DNA from: Thelephora terrestris | Taxonomy: Eukaryota > Basidiomycota > Agaricomycetes > Thelephorales > Thelephoraceae | Direction: 5' to 3' | Assembly: GCA_015956445.1 (NCBI GenBank) | Contig: WIUZ02000020.1 | Coordinates: forward strand, 372,001-436,000 | Length of the DNA: 64,000 nt | In this document: positions 23,101 to 32,933 of the stretch, in pieces | Layout: the number at the start of each line of letters is the position of its first letter | Position numbering within the stretch: the stretch's first letter is position 1 | The notes under the pieces: model-generated | What the model was told of the DNA's origin: nothing | Databases searched by the model: none | What the model saw: only the letters and a program-made list of their open reading frames with translations | Made by a program: the position numbers and the translations under genes

Positions 23101-25090
23101 CCGAATGGATCAGCTCAAAAGGGGCGCTTGCTCTGGTGTTGGATGGGGGAAAGGGTTTATTTGTCATCTTTCCTTGCGCACATCCAGTGCAGAGGTGCTC
23201 TTTCGGGACTTCAACATGAGGAAAGTCTTTGACATGTTTCCCAGCCTTTTGGATCACCTCTTTTGAGGGGTGAGCCAGTCGGCGGTGCATGATTTCAAAA
23301 CCAGCACTATAAATGGTTTTCATTGTGGCAGCAGTGAGTTGCGCTCCGAGGAAAGTTCTGATGACATAAATACTGTCATCCTCGGTTCGAGGGTGGAAGG
23401 TAAGAAACTCTGTTTCTTCCTCATAGAGTGAGATTTCGCGAGCACTCCCCCTCGAGAAGAGTCCGCTTTTGAGGAACTGACCAAGGGATAGCAGTCTATG
23501 GGAGATGGTTGGGACATGATAGACAGGACTTAGTCGAACGGCCTTTTCGCTTATGTAGAGGATCACTGTCCCTTTACCAATAATCGTCGTGAAGCTGGTC
23601 GCTGTTCTCAAAGGAATGGACTCAATAGCCTCGTACTCCACGAAGTCGTTTATGTCAAAAGTAAAGTGCCGGGATGCCCCAGAATCGAGCATCCACACAG
23701 CTTCAGTTTCACTCGGGGCAGACAAGGTAAAACAAATATATTCGGAAGCAACTACTGAAGAATTATGTACATCTTCAGGTGCTGTGGAGTCGTTAGTTTC
23801 GTCACTCAACACTAAATTTGTTTCATACCTTCCGCCAAGGCCAGACGGTCCGGCAACCGACGCAGGGGAGACAACATCCATCTCATCATCCGACCATCCC
23901 AGGCTCACTTCATCCTCGCCCGGCGGGGTACGCGCCTTTTTGCGGGGGCGAGGATCAACGGTCTGCTCGTAAGAGCGCTCCAGCCTTTTGAGGGTCTCAA
24001 TCGAAGGCTTTACGCTTATGCGTGCTGCGAGGTCCCTAGCCTCCTGTACGGAGGGGTAGAAGGAAGGGGCCCCTGCGCCTTGTCGATGGACGGGGGAATG
24101 TCGTATGGGAAAAGCCGCCATGGAGGCAAAACCGTAATCCGAGACCGAGATGTTAGAGCCGGAGGGAATCGGAGGCTGTGGAGGAGGTGGCGCCTTAGAC
24201 TCATCAGTTTGCTGAGCCTGCTGCTGGAATCTTCCTCGACCTCCCCTTTGTCCTCGACGATTTCGTCCTCGGCCTTGGCCCTGGGGTTGGCTCCCGTCGT
24301 GCTGCTGTTGCTGCTGGAAATTTGGGTTTCCAGGGGCGCGCTGTACATTGGACAACTTTTGTGCTTGTTGTCCGGAGCGACGGGAGCTGGATTTCTGTTC
24401 CCAGGCCAGTTTGACCATTTTCCTTAGCTCATCGATCTGGACTTTACCGATATCGTCGGCTTGGCAGAGGATCTGGGCAAGGTAATCGTAGGCAGGGGGC
24501 ATCCGGGAGAGTATCATCATGGCTTTGATGAAATCTGGGACTGCTGCATTTGCTTCAGCAAGTCGACCAAAGTGGGCCATGATTTTGTCTATCGCCGGGA
24601 TGGGGTCCGCATTTCCGGGGATCTGTACGTCTAGAGCGCTTTTGAACTCTGAGTAGATACCCATTACGCCGGGTTTCCCATATTCCGCATCGATTGCCTG
24701 GTATAAGGCCCAAGCGTCCTCTTCGGACTTGTGTTTTGCCTGGATGTCAGGGCTTAGCCTTAGGAATATGTTTCCGAGGGCTTTGGAGTTGTTTTCCTCC
24801 CACGCTTCGAGCGCGTCTTCGTCAATGTCCTCACCGCCCTCCTGTGCCGGAATTTCTTCAGCATCATCGGTGGCAGGGACGGCCGCTATATATGGTCGTA
24901 CCGTTTTGGTGGGCTTTCCCTTCTTCATCAGTCTCCACTGTCCTTGTGCCATCAAGAAGCTTCTGACGGCAGGGGCCCATCGTTGATAGTTGGGGCCTTT
25001 GAGGACGGGGACGAGAGAGGTAAGCTGGGACGACATTTTTTTCTTTGGTTTTTGGGGGGTGGAAGTGCCTACGCCCAAAATAAGAGTCAT
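20150..25090 (-). pseudogene. Copia Gag-Pol polyprotein with one in-frame TGA
   Basis: A single frame of 1,647 codons, open except for one TGA at 20645-20647, between reverse transcriptase and RNase H. The probable start is MSSQLTSLVP; an in-frame ATG lies 18 codons upstream (25090). Gag-like region: residues 1-330, with a Gln/Gly/Arg-rich stretch (GQGRGRNRRGQRGGRGRF) but no CCHC zinc knuckle. Protease: WMLDSGASRHFT. Integrase: zinc-binding HRRLAHPSKE and CTGCAQGK, then Asp in HSDLKTF, Asp in MSDAGGEY and Glu in NGRAERI. Reverse transcriptase: NRWVFDQKPDGRKKARLVAK, DVRNAYLYGELDEEIYMEQP, and the catalytic YVDD. RNase H: ACTDSDWASD and the signature SSTEAEYMAL. The TGA would yield a 1,481-residue product lacking RNase H. 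This is probably a new nonsense mutation; readthrough cannot be excluded. Confidence 0.92.
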
Positions 25091-25730
25091 CAGTTAATGA
25101 ATGCTTCTATGCCAAAATGCAATGAAAGAGGGAAGAATTTAGTCTTTTTCCCCTTTTTTAAGGATTTCTTTAGTGAGAGGTTTATTGCGTGTTGCCTCAG
25201 TCCACACCGTCGGCAGATGTTAATCGACTACCCTCCCCTTATGGGGTCTACGAATGTGTGTTGTGCTCAGCTTAGCCAATCACTGTTTCATCCCTTTTTG
25301 GGTTTTTGACTTTTTGTTCTAAGTCCCCTTCCTGCGCAGTGGATAGGCGAAGGTTTATTGACATGTCTAAAAGAAGTACTGCTTAGGGACGCGACGTATG
25401 ACTCGTCGTGGTCCGCCTTCTTGGGCGCGCTTTGTCATCTCCTTTAGTACGTATCTAATACGCATCCTGAGGTTATCCCCTTTTCCCAAGTCCAGCGCTC
25501 TAAGCTCCTTTGGAGGTGGCGTTTGGTCGATGAGGGTAGGTTCGTTTTCCATATTCTTTTGATGAGGGGTAAGCCTACAAATCAAAAAGAACGTGGTGAA
25601 TAGCGCTTTCTAAGCAGGTAGACAGTCAAGCCTGGATAGCGCAGTGGCAGCCACAGAGGGCGCACTAAGGTAAGATTAGAGCCTGTTCACAGCGCAGCCA
25701 TAGAGGCGCAGCTTGGAACACAGGGCGTAG

Positions 25731-25745
25731 CCCGGGCTCATAACC
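25731..25745 (-). other. Primer binding site matching the initiator tRNA-Met anticodon region
   Basis: Directly after the 5' LTR the minus strand reads GGTTATGAGCCCGGG. Its complement, CCCGGGCTCATAACC, resembles the anticodon stem-loop (CAT anticodon) of initiator tRNA-Met rather than a tRNA 3' end. Drosophila copia and some fungal elements are known to prime from a cleaved initiator tRNA half. Confidence 0.6.
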
Positions 25746-26098
25746 TGTTGAGCAGGTAGGCAGTATATTCTATACTACTACATGGCATACTCTAGTTCTT
25801 ACCTGAGAGGGGAGGATATAATAGTGCAAGTGGGAGAGAGAGAGAAGCGATTGATTGATCTATGGACACATGAGGGGTATATATACTATCTACTCTATTA
25901 CCGTCACATCTATACAGTGTGACTGATACATGGTCCGTGCGGCGGCTTAAGGCACGCGCGCGTTATACCGATCGATCGGGTCACTGATGTGACTCCGTCC
26001 CTTCGGGTCGCTTTATTCAGCGCTCTCCGGCATCGGTTCTCGCTTAAAGCGGTAGAGCCGGTTGACCCGTTTGCCGGGCACAGACCTTCGGTTCAACA
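25746..26098 (-). repeat. 5' LTR of the Copia element
   Basis: 353 bases, identical by eye to the copy at 19721-20073. It serves as the 5' LTR and promoter in the minus direction. Confidence 0.97.
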
Positions 26099-26292
26099 CT
26101 GCTCACCAGGGAAGGCGTCATATGAGCATTATCCACGTCGACTCTATCATTCGCGGCGCACACCTTCTTCCAAAGTTTCTATCGGATGCGCCGGTCTACC
26201 GAGAAATTAATTATATGAATGTTCTCGATCTCTACTCTTCTTTCTACGTGAACAAGTTCATTGATCATCACGCGTTTGAAATAGCCTTTTGA

Positions 26293-27337
26293 TGTACTTC
26301 TCTGTCACCTCGTTACTCGTCGCTAATATAAGTCGGAGAAAACTTGCATTGTTTGATTGCGAACAAAGTTCAAACTAAGGTAAGAAAAGTGAAAAAGTAC
26401 AAATAATCTCTTTGCTGTGTTGCTGATGGTGGGAATACCGCCCCGAAACTGCCTCTATATAGGGCACAAACCGACGGAGCAGACTGCCTACCTTCGGATC
26501 TATTCGGAAAAAGGTAGGAATCCCCCTCAGGAGGAGTCTGGGTGTTTGTGCGACATGGGGGACAACACGTGCGAGGTGAGCAACAAGTTTCGTGCGAGAT
26601 GATTGGGGAGTTTCGTGCGGGGTGACAGGTTTCGCGCGATGTGATTGCATCGCGCGCGTGAGAATGTTTTTTGTGCACTTCGACCGCCATAGAGCCCGGG
26701 ACGTTTCGCGATGGTCTCGACTCTCACCCCTCCATGAAGCCAGATAACATCTCTGGGCATATATTTTGACGGAAATGCGATGGATTCTGCACATATAATA
26801 CAAAATTGTTCACTACAGAAAAAGGACCACCTGTACCACGATGTGTTGCATGTTTCCAAGATAGCAATATACCCTCGAAGACGTTGGGCTCGTTCTCAAG
26901 CCTCCGCCATTTGATGCAAGCTCATAGCTCAAGCATGGGCTGTCACCACGCGTGATTAGAGGTTTGAGCGAAGGCGAAGGTGATGAACACGAGGGCCGTG
27001 TTGGTGATGAGTGCGAAGGTTTGGTTTGGGGGTGTCGGGCACACGTGGCGTAGGATAGGCAACGGTGAATAGCGCGGGACGATAGTACCTGGCAGAGCAA
27101 CGCTAAAGACTCAAGAGGTCGCTGTGACCAAAATGTGACCTGTGACGACTTGCAGAGAAATCGAGTTTTTGGCAGTGGCGCTTAAAAATAGTTCTCCAAG
27201 ACCCGGTACTTACGTCCCGGGAATAGGAAGAAAAACATTTATTAGATTGTACAGGGCAGGATGAGGAATATCATGAAATTAAGGACAGGAAAAGAAAAAC
27301 GGTTTGGATGAGAGGCGGTCCGTCAGAGTGTTCGGAT
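26293..27337. other. Intergenic interval after the Plavaka gene
   Basis: No gene is supported. It should contain the right terminus of the second Plavaka element, but I could not identify paired terminal repeats. A series of TTTCGTGCGNGGTGA-like segments lies near 26587-26650. Confidence 0.4.
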
Positions 27338-28326
27338 TTACCATTCGATGGTCAGTTTTGTCTGACCAACAGCGTCAACATCCAACGCGCTTTGGATAAT
27401 CAGGACCAGCTGCTTACCTGAGAGATAGCATTTTCCATCGACTTGGAGAGAGCCTTCGCGTACGCCGGCATCTCTAAAGTGGAAGTCTCGAAACACTGTA
27501 AACATATTTCCCCAGCGGTTTTATCTCTTTCCAACAAGTCGCGCCAAAGGCTTGCGTCTTCGACGGCATCCGCCCGTAGATCTTGACAAAACTTTGCATT
27601 CGCCCTCGTACGGAAGTCCACGAACCACCGAGGGACTGAGTGAGTGCCGTTCACCAACTTGACCGCCCCCGATCGTGCGCAATGACGTGTGAATCAGCGC
27701 CAGCTCGTCCCAGCCTCCATCAATATTTGCTGGGCCTTTGCCTCTGAGATCGCATCCTTGCATTTTAAGTGATATGCTAGGACCCGATCGTAGTCTGCGG
27801 CGGTGATCATGGAGGCTTCTTTCCAGGGTCGGATGACTTCCCGACCAACGGTCTCCCGCGCAGCCATCCGAATCTCCTCCTCGAGATTGTAGTTGCATCC
27901 CTTCCGACCCAAAGCCAAAAGGATGGCATACATAGCCCAAGGATTCACCCGGACGAGCTTTTCCACCGTCATCCGAATCCACCACCCACATCGACCCTCA
28001 GCCTGGAGCTTCACGATCGCTTTGAAGATGAGGGTCATGGAACACAAGTCTTTGACGATGGGAGGTTCGATAGGGTAGGATAACCGAAGCAGGGCTTCGA
28101 TCACCGCGGCGGTTTCATCCATTTGCACGACTTGTCGGGCGGAAGGCTCTAGGGGAGTGGATCCAGGATCGGGAAGGGTAAACATATCAGAAAAGACTGG
28201 ATAAAGGCGTTGGAGTGGCCAGCGGAAGACGCGAAACTCTACTTGGTCTGTGGAGCGAAGGATGATGTCGCAGTTTGGATCATTCAGCTCTTCGGGGACG
28301 TTGTATGGTTGGCTTGGGACAGGCAT
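27338..28326 (-). pseudogene. BTB/POZ domain protein with one in-frame TGA
   Basis: Two exons, 28326-27418 and 27361-27338, coding for about 310 residues if the TGA at 27694-27696 is ignored. The start is the ATG of MPVPSQPYN; TATA-like GGTATAAAC lies about 50 bases upstream (28377-28385, minus). The N-terminal half is a fungal BTB domain (DCDIILRSTDQVEFRVFRW, LYPVFSDMFTLP, VIEALLRLSYP) and a helical region follows. The coding line continues past the stop in the same frame (FTRHCARSGAVKLVNGTHSV) and into a last exon ending TKLTIEW, which is how agaricomycete BTB proteins of this type end. The stop follows SWR, where a Trp (TGG) would fit. BTB proteins often act as dimeric adaptors, for example to Cullin-3 ligases. 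Stopped early, the product keeps the BTB domain (about 210 residues). Confidence 0.65.
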
Positions 28327-28770
28327 TGCGAAGCGGGGCGTCAAAGAGTGGTACCATAGCTAGCGAGAGACGGCGCGTTTATACCTAGGAGTCCCAAGGA
28401 TAGATCAGGGGAGAGGCCTCCCCCCCTAGGTATCATCCCGGCCACCCCGCCTCCGAATTTGAGGGTGGATTCCAGCCTAGATCAGGGGCGGTAGGAATGG
28501 CCTTGTAATCGTCGGAAGCGATGTTGATGATCCGAATCGATTTAAGGTATCTCCGAGGCGCGGGAGCATATTCAGGGGAACAGCAACGTTGAAGACCATA
28601 TTGGGAGGGTCGTTCCAGGTTTGCTACGTATCAGTATGGTACAGGTTATAAGAAAGGATGCCCATGCGGTGAAGAAATAACGCTCTGTGCGCCAAGATAT
28701 CATGTCTTTGCACGCAGAAGTGACGTCCGTCTGTGTCAAGAACGCTTGAAAACTGCCCAAGTACCAAAAA

Positions 28771-29789
28771 TCATGCTCCCCACTGTCGGAAAGTAAACCC
28801 AGAAGCGCGGGCGAATTTGAGAAGATGTAAGCGCACCTTGACCATTATCCATTCGATATGCCCATCTGCTTCCTCCTGTCCCTTCGCCTTTATTCCCTGA
28901 GAGGTCACCTCCCCAACTCCAAAGCGACATTCAGTTTCGACCTGTGCTATCATTGCTCAATTATCCGGTTTCTAGGGGAGATTGTACTCACGACGAATCC
29001 GAGGCGGAAGTAGATGTCCCGGGATTTGGCAGAGGTCGCTTCCAGATGTATCGGCATGGATGATGCACGCTGGAACCCATACCTCATCAACAAGGATCCA
29101 TAGCCTGCGGGGGTTGGAAATTAGGTCACGACCAGCCATGAAATTTACAGCAGACCTTTTCCGGTAGATTCTGGGTCGATCCCGATGCGATACAGATACC
29201 AGGAATCCGACTGGTCGCGGCAATGGGCACGAAACACGGCTTCCGTGGCCCGGCCGAGCTTTGACCCGTAATCCTTTAGTTCCCTCTGGGAGCGTTGAGC
29301 GGTGACGGCGTTATTGGGTCAAGGTCCCTACATGGCAGGATTTGACCATACCTTAAGACCACTCGGTCCAAGAGAGCGCAGGAGATTTACGAGGACCCGA
29401 GCCGTCCCAGGGAAAAGAGCGTTCAATACTAGCGGATCTCTTGTCCCCCCAGGTTTCAGCCATGCTGCGGCCCCGACGATGCACTCAGGCCCGTCATCTT
29501 CTCCGGGGACGACGACGACATCAATCTCACCGCCACTCCTACGAATCGTACTCAGTAAAGTGCGATTATATCGTCGAGTTCTGCGTAGCAGGCGGAGGCC
29601 ATCAGGATCACTTATGTTTCCGACGTTGGGCGGTGGACGCTCTAGACCGAAGACGTAAGCAGTACTTGAGTCGTGGAAGAAGGCCTTGGCGAAAACGTTT
29701 GCGACCGCCTCTAGTTCGGCATCTTGCATAGTGCGAATCACTGGGGTGGGCTCCGGGATTGTGGACTCTGAATCTGATGGAACCAGCAT
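28771..29789 (-). CDS. GNAT-family N-acetyltransferase
   Basis: Five exons: 29789-29352, 29273-29156, 29104-28992, 28941-28837, 28782-28771; 786 bases, 261 residues. The start is the ATG of MLVPSDSES. The N-terminus has a typical GNAT opening (TPVIRTMQDAELEAVANVF). A central beta strand IVGAAAWLKPGG is followed by the acetyl-CoA binding region: SWYLYRIGIDPESTGKG continues into GYGSLLMRYG, which fits the R/Q-x-x-G-x-G/A pyrophosphate loop in relaxed form. The C-terminus has the strand-helix DIYFRLGF typical of GNAT motif B. Such fungal proteins acetylate small amines or protein ends; the substrate here cannot be told. The first intron acceptor was chosen because only AAAG/GATTAC keeps the frame. 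Confidence 0.7.
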
Positions 29790-30549
29790 CTCGATCGCGG
29801 AAATAGAATGAAGCACCAGTGGCTGTTTACAAAAGAGGTCAAAATTCCCGAGGTCTCAAGCTAACGGGGATCTTACCTTGGGACAATTATGAAATCGAGA
29901 CGAGATGGACCAGGGTGCCACGTCGACGCCCAGGGAGAGGCACTGGTTGTGGGAAATAGATATTCTCCGAGAAACACGTCCAGTGTGGAATGTACATCCC
30001 TTCCCGCACACGTGCAGCCGGGGAGTGGGTTTTGCCCACAATACAGACCTTTCCGATGGGGTAGGCGCGGGGTTTACCGTCCAAGGGGAGAAGGACCGCC
30101 GGTGGAGCGGCGCTCAATGCAGAAGTCCTCTGTTCGCATCCGCGCAAGCTCCATGAGGGCAAGCTCCATGTAGGCAAGGTCTGTGACTGCTGCGGTGGAA
30201 CAGCGTATGTCTTCAGCTGATGCCTCACGTTATGTATGGCCCAGAGTCGCGAACGAATGAGATCGGTATGCGCAATCGATGGTGAAAATTTCCTCACATG
30301 AATGCACAGCGGAGGAACGTGGGATGGCACATGATCTCGTCTTATTCGCGATCTCTCCATCGGAGTCCATGATCTTCTCGAGCTAACCCGAAGGGATTTC
30401 GGTGAGCTACATAGATGTCCCTGAAGACGCTTTTGGTCATCCTGAAGTGATCAGGACCAGGCTCTTCTCGAGCCTGGGGTGCCCATCTGATTCGTATATA
30501 AACCCCTGCTCAGATTCTCATCTCCCCCATCCTCGCACTCAGCATCACA
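29790..30549. promoter_or_regulatory. Divergent intergenic region with lectin TATA box
   Basis: It separates the minus-strand acetyltransferase from the plus-strand lectin. GTATATAAAC at 30494-30503 is a clear TATA box about 47 bases ahead of the lectin ATG. No further gene is visible. Confidence 0.55.
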
Positions 30550-31111
30550 ATGCCAGACTCAGGAAGAGCCTACTTCGTTATCAACCAGAAATCGGGAACT
30601 GCCCTGGACCTCTCCGGTCAGGACCACAGGTCCGTTATCGGCTTCCATTTGCAGAGGAGCGAAAACCAGAAGGTCCGAATCGTCCAAAATGACCCGTCGA
30701 TCCCCCCCCCTCCGCCGTTGATCTAACTTCGATCTCTAGTGGAGATTTGACCAACACCAAGACGGTTGGACTATCCAGAACCTCTATGACGGGAAATTCC
30801 TCGATGTCAATGTCCCGAACGTAGAGGGTGACGGCGTTAGCATCGTTGCCGTCAGTACCAACAACCCGAGGAAGTGGGAGGTTCGCTACGATGACCAGTT
30901 CGGCGGCTGGCGGTAAGCAAAGCTGCGCTCAGCTATCGCCAACATCTACTGATGGACATATCACAGCTTCTTCTATCGTGAACAGGATGGTCAAATCAGT
31001 AACCAGAACATTGACTTGTCCGACCACGGCAACCCTGCCAATAACACCCCTGTCACTCTCTGGGGCACATGGCCGGGCCAGAACCAAGTCTGGAGGCTCG
31101 AGGATGCCTGA
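30550..31111 (+). CDS. Beta-trefoil (ricin-B-lectin-like) protein, copy 1
   Basis: Three exons, 30550-30672, 30740-30912 and 30967-31111; 146 residues, the usual size of one beta-trefoil domain. It opens YFVINQKSGTALDLSG, the first trefoil repeat. The second repeat is DGWTIQNLYDGKFLDV and the third ends NQVWRLEDA; the Q-x-W type core positions mark this fold. There is no signal peptide, as is usual for cytosolic mushroom lectins. Related mushroom proteins bind glycans or inhibit proteases and can act in defence against grazers; the ligand here is unknown. A second copy lies 340 bases downstream on the same strand with the same exon pattern. Confidence 0.75.
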
Positions 31112-31392
31112 GTGTTTATATAAACCGATCGTAGCGACGTGTGAAGTATTCTGGCCAATGACAAATGTACAATTGCTTTTTGATACTGATTGGCAGAGTT
31201 CCGAATGAGTCTCCGCGTCCGCGCTCTGCAGGGGTCCGAGAGCCTTGTTAAAACCTTCGTCCCCTCACGGATCCCAAAGGTGATCCCGACTCTCCTGATG
31301 AATCCCCCCCTGAGCCCCTCTCCTTGAGCATCGGTGACGGTTCCAGAGCCGTCATCGCTCGGTCATCGCAGTCCCCTGAGGGAACGATGTGA

Positions 31393-31400
31393 ATATAAAA
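31393..31400 (+). promoter_or_regulatory. TATA box of lectin copy 2
   Basis: ATATAAAA, about 50 bases ahead of the ATG at 31452, matching the spacing in copy 1. Confidence 0.6.
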
Positions 31401-31451
31401 CCAGCTTGCGGATGGGCACTCGCTAGCTCAACCGCGCAATCGTCAAGCATC

Positions 31452-31994
31452 ATGGTCTCTTCCGGACAGACTTACTTCCTCACCAACAAAAAGTCCCAGA
31501 CCGTCTGTGACCTCTCGGGCGATGATCAGACGTCCGTCATAGGCTTTACTGCTCAGGGGAGCGACAACCAGAAGGCTCGTTCCTTACTCGATTCTCCAGA
31601 AGGACTTTCTTGACATTTCCGTTTAGTGGAAGGTTCAGGACACCGGCAATGGTTGGACTCTCCAGAACATTTTCAACAAAAAGTACCTCGACTTCGACAA
31701 AAGCCAGGGCACCTCGCCCGGAAACGGAACCAAGGTCGTAGCGGTCGAAACCAACAGCCCCTGCACTTGGGACATCCGCCCTGATCAAAATGACAGCAAT
31801 GCTTATCGGTAAGTTTAAGAAGGTGATTGCAGGTAACCTCATACCCACCAGCCTTTCTCTTCAGCATCTTCGTCCGCGGCTCCAACTTCAACGTCGACCT
31901 TTCCGACCACGGCAATCCCAACCCGAACACCCCCGTGACCCTCTGGGAGAAATGGGAAGGTGAAAATCAGGTCTGGAGTTTCAAGGAAGCTTGA
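31452..31994 (+). CDS. Beta-trefoil (ricin-B-lectin-like) protein, copy 2
   Basis: Exons 31452-31574, 31627-31808 and 31865-31994 give 144 residues. Exon 1 has exactly the length of copy 1's, and the splice positions match. It opens YFLTNKKSQTVCDLSG, continues NGWTLQNIFNKKYLDF, and ends LWEKWEGENQVWSF. The first intron starts GCTCGT where copy 1 has GTCCGA, so the donor is GC instead of GT. GC-AG introns exist but normally continue GCAAG, so splicing may be weak. The rest is intact. Role as for copy 1. Confidence 0.7.
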
Positions 31995-32933
31995 ACCCGA
32001 CGTGAACGTGCTCCAGTTTAGTCCAAGTGTTCTTTGTACTATTACTTCGTCGTCTGAAATTGTAACATCACCTGGCTTCCAACTCTCCTGCATTCTTTCT
32101 CATAATTCGCGCGAGGCTCTACTGACTACTCTGCTGAAACCGATGTTCCGAATGCAGGATCGAGGGATCATTTGAAGCATCGGTCTCCGACGCAGGGCGG
32201 TTGCGGGGCGGTCCGGTTAAGCTTTAATTGCGACTTGAAAAAAGCTGATCGAGACCAATCTCGTGGGGACCGGCAACCCGCCTTGGGCGCGCGTTCTGAT
32301 GTGAAATTCATTTTTAGTGAAGAGCACCATGGCCTGTTTTCCAGCACACCAAAGGTGACCACGTCGGACTAGATACGCGGAAACAATACATGGCGTCATT
32401 GTGCACCTATCGGTGACGGGAATTTATTTAGTATGAAATACCCAGCATAAAATGTTTGTTCCGGTAGTTGTAAAAGGAGTAACCTTGCTCAGCAGTCGGG
32501 GTGTTACAATCCTCGAGTTTTGCCGCATTCTGGTTCGTTTGGTGTTACACTTGACACTGTGTTTACCAACATATGGTGCATCTCACGCCAGGCCCAAGGG
32601 ACAGGCTTTCTATCCCCATGGTCCCTTATATCCGGGTTACAGCCGTTGCGTTCAAGGGAGAGCTGTGGCGCAGACCCTGTCCTGTGGAGCTGCTTCACCC
32701 GGTTCGATCGCTGAGATTTTGGGAAAAACCTCAAATTCTGCCGTTCGAGAAACTTTCACAGAAAATACTGTCACCAAATCAAAGTTTAAGGTATCCCCTT
32801 ACGCTACATATTTTTTAATTGAGTGTGGTATGCAACAGTCCAGAGCAAACTGGTTTCGAAAAATGCGGGCAGAGCTGAGTGTGTGGGAATTCCGCGTGGA
32901 GCCAAAATTTGGCAGAGGGCGTCACTTTGTCCG
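31995..32933. other. Intergenic interval
   Basis: No gene supported. A plus-strand frame at 32452-32937 is open but has no recognisable motif. Confidence 0.4.

Larger units (their letters stand above)
19721..26098 (-). mobile_element. Full-length Ty1/Copia LTR retrotransposon
   Basis: A 6,378-base element, minus orientation, with 353-base LTRs (19721-20073 and 25746-26098) that look identical base for base. The LTRs start TGTTGA and end TTCAACA. The 5-base target duplication CTGCT lies at 19716-19720 and 26099-26103. The domain order protease, integrase, reverse transcriptase, RNase H makes it Copia rather than Gypsy. Identical LTRs imply a very recent insertion. It landed in the last exon of the second Plavaka transposase gene. 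Confidence 0.97.
15111..26292 (+). pseudogene. Plavaka-family DNA transposase (copy B), interrupted by a Copia element
   Basis: Transposase of the Plavaka family. Exons are 15111-15255, 15303-15814, 17312-17513, 17565-17923, 17971-18146, 18205-18301, 18358-19177, and 19230-19720 joined to 26104-26292 beyond the Copia insert. The total is 2991 bases, 996 residues, in frame throughout. The N-terminus has a C2H2 zinc finger (CNQC ... HQNSAH), likely for binding transposon ends. Family blocks follow: DYDVWYRNPREVV, YGDMMSGNWSWEQS, HIADYPEQSILAWILYGW, HKVITVDLLHQVIKGVFKDH, PPFPGLRRFKQGRNFAQWTG, FLEFCYIARRNVITE, FSLPRQHAMVHY, GLCSSITESKHI, and at the C-terminus HVDSIIRGAHLLP and FIDHHAFEIAF. An acidic low-complexity linker (DDDYPPSPHPPSP, tandem) lies near residue 700. 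The 1,497-base intron 2 is far longer than the 46-57 base introns elsewhere and contains foreign sequence. Apart from the Copia insertion every exon is open, so the gene was probably functional until recently. Confidence 0.85.

Noticed and set aside
25625-25745. tRNA gene upstream of the Copia 5' LTR
   Set aside because: AGCGCAGTGG recalls a tRNA D-arm and GGGCTCATAACC an anticodon arm, but they are too far apart and no cloverleaf forms; the second part is explained by the primer binding site.
29274-29286. Acceptor at CCCAG/AGGG for the acetyltransferase second exon
   Set aside because: It breaks the frame; the AAAG/GATTAC acceptor at 29273 keeps it.
29887-30360. 157-residue minus-strand frame
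   Set aside because: Composition is not protein-like and it overlaps the lectin promoter region.
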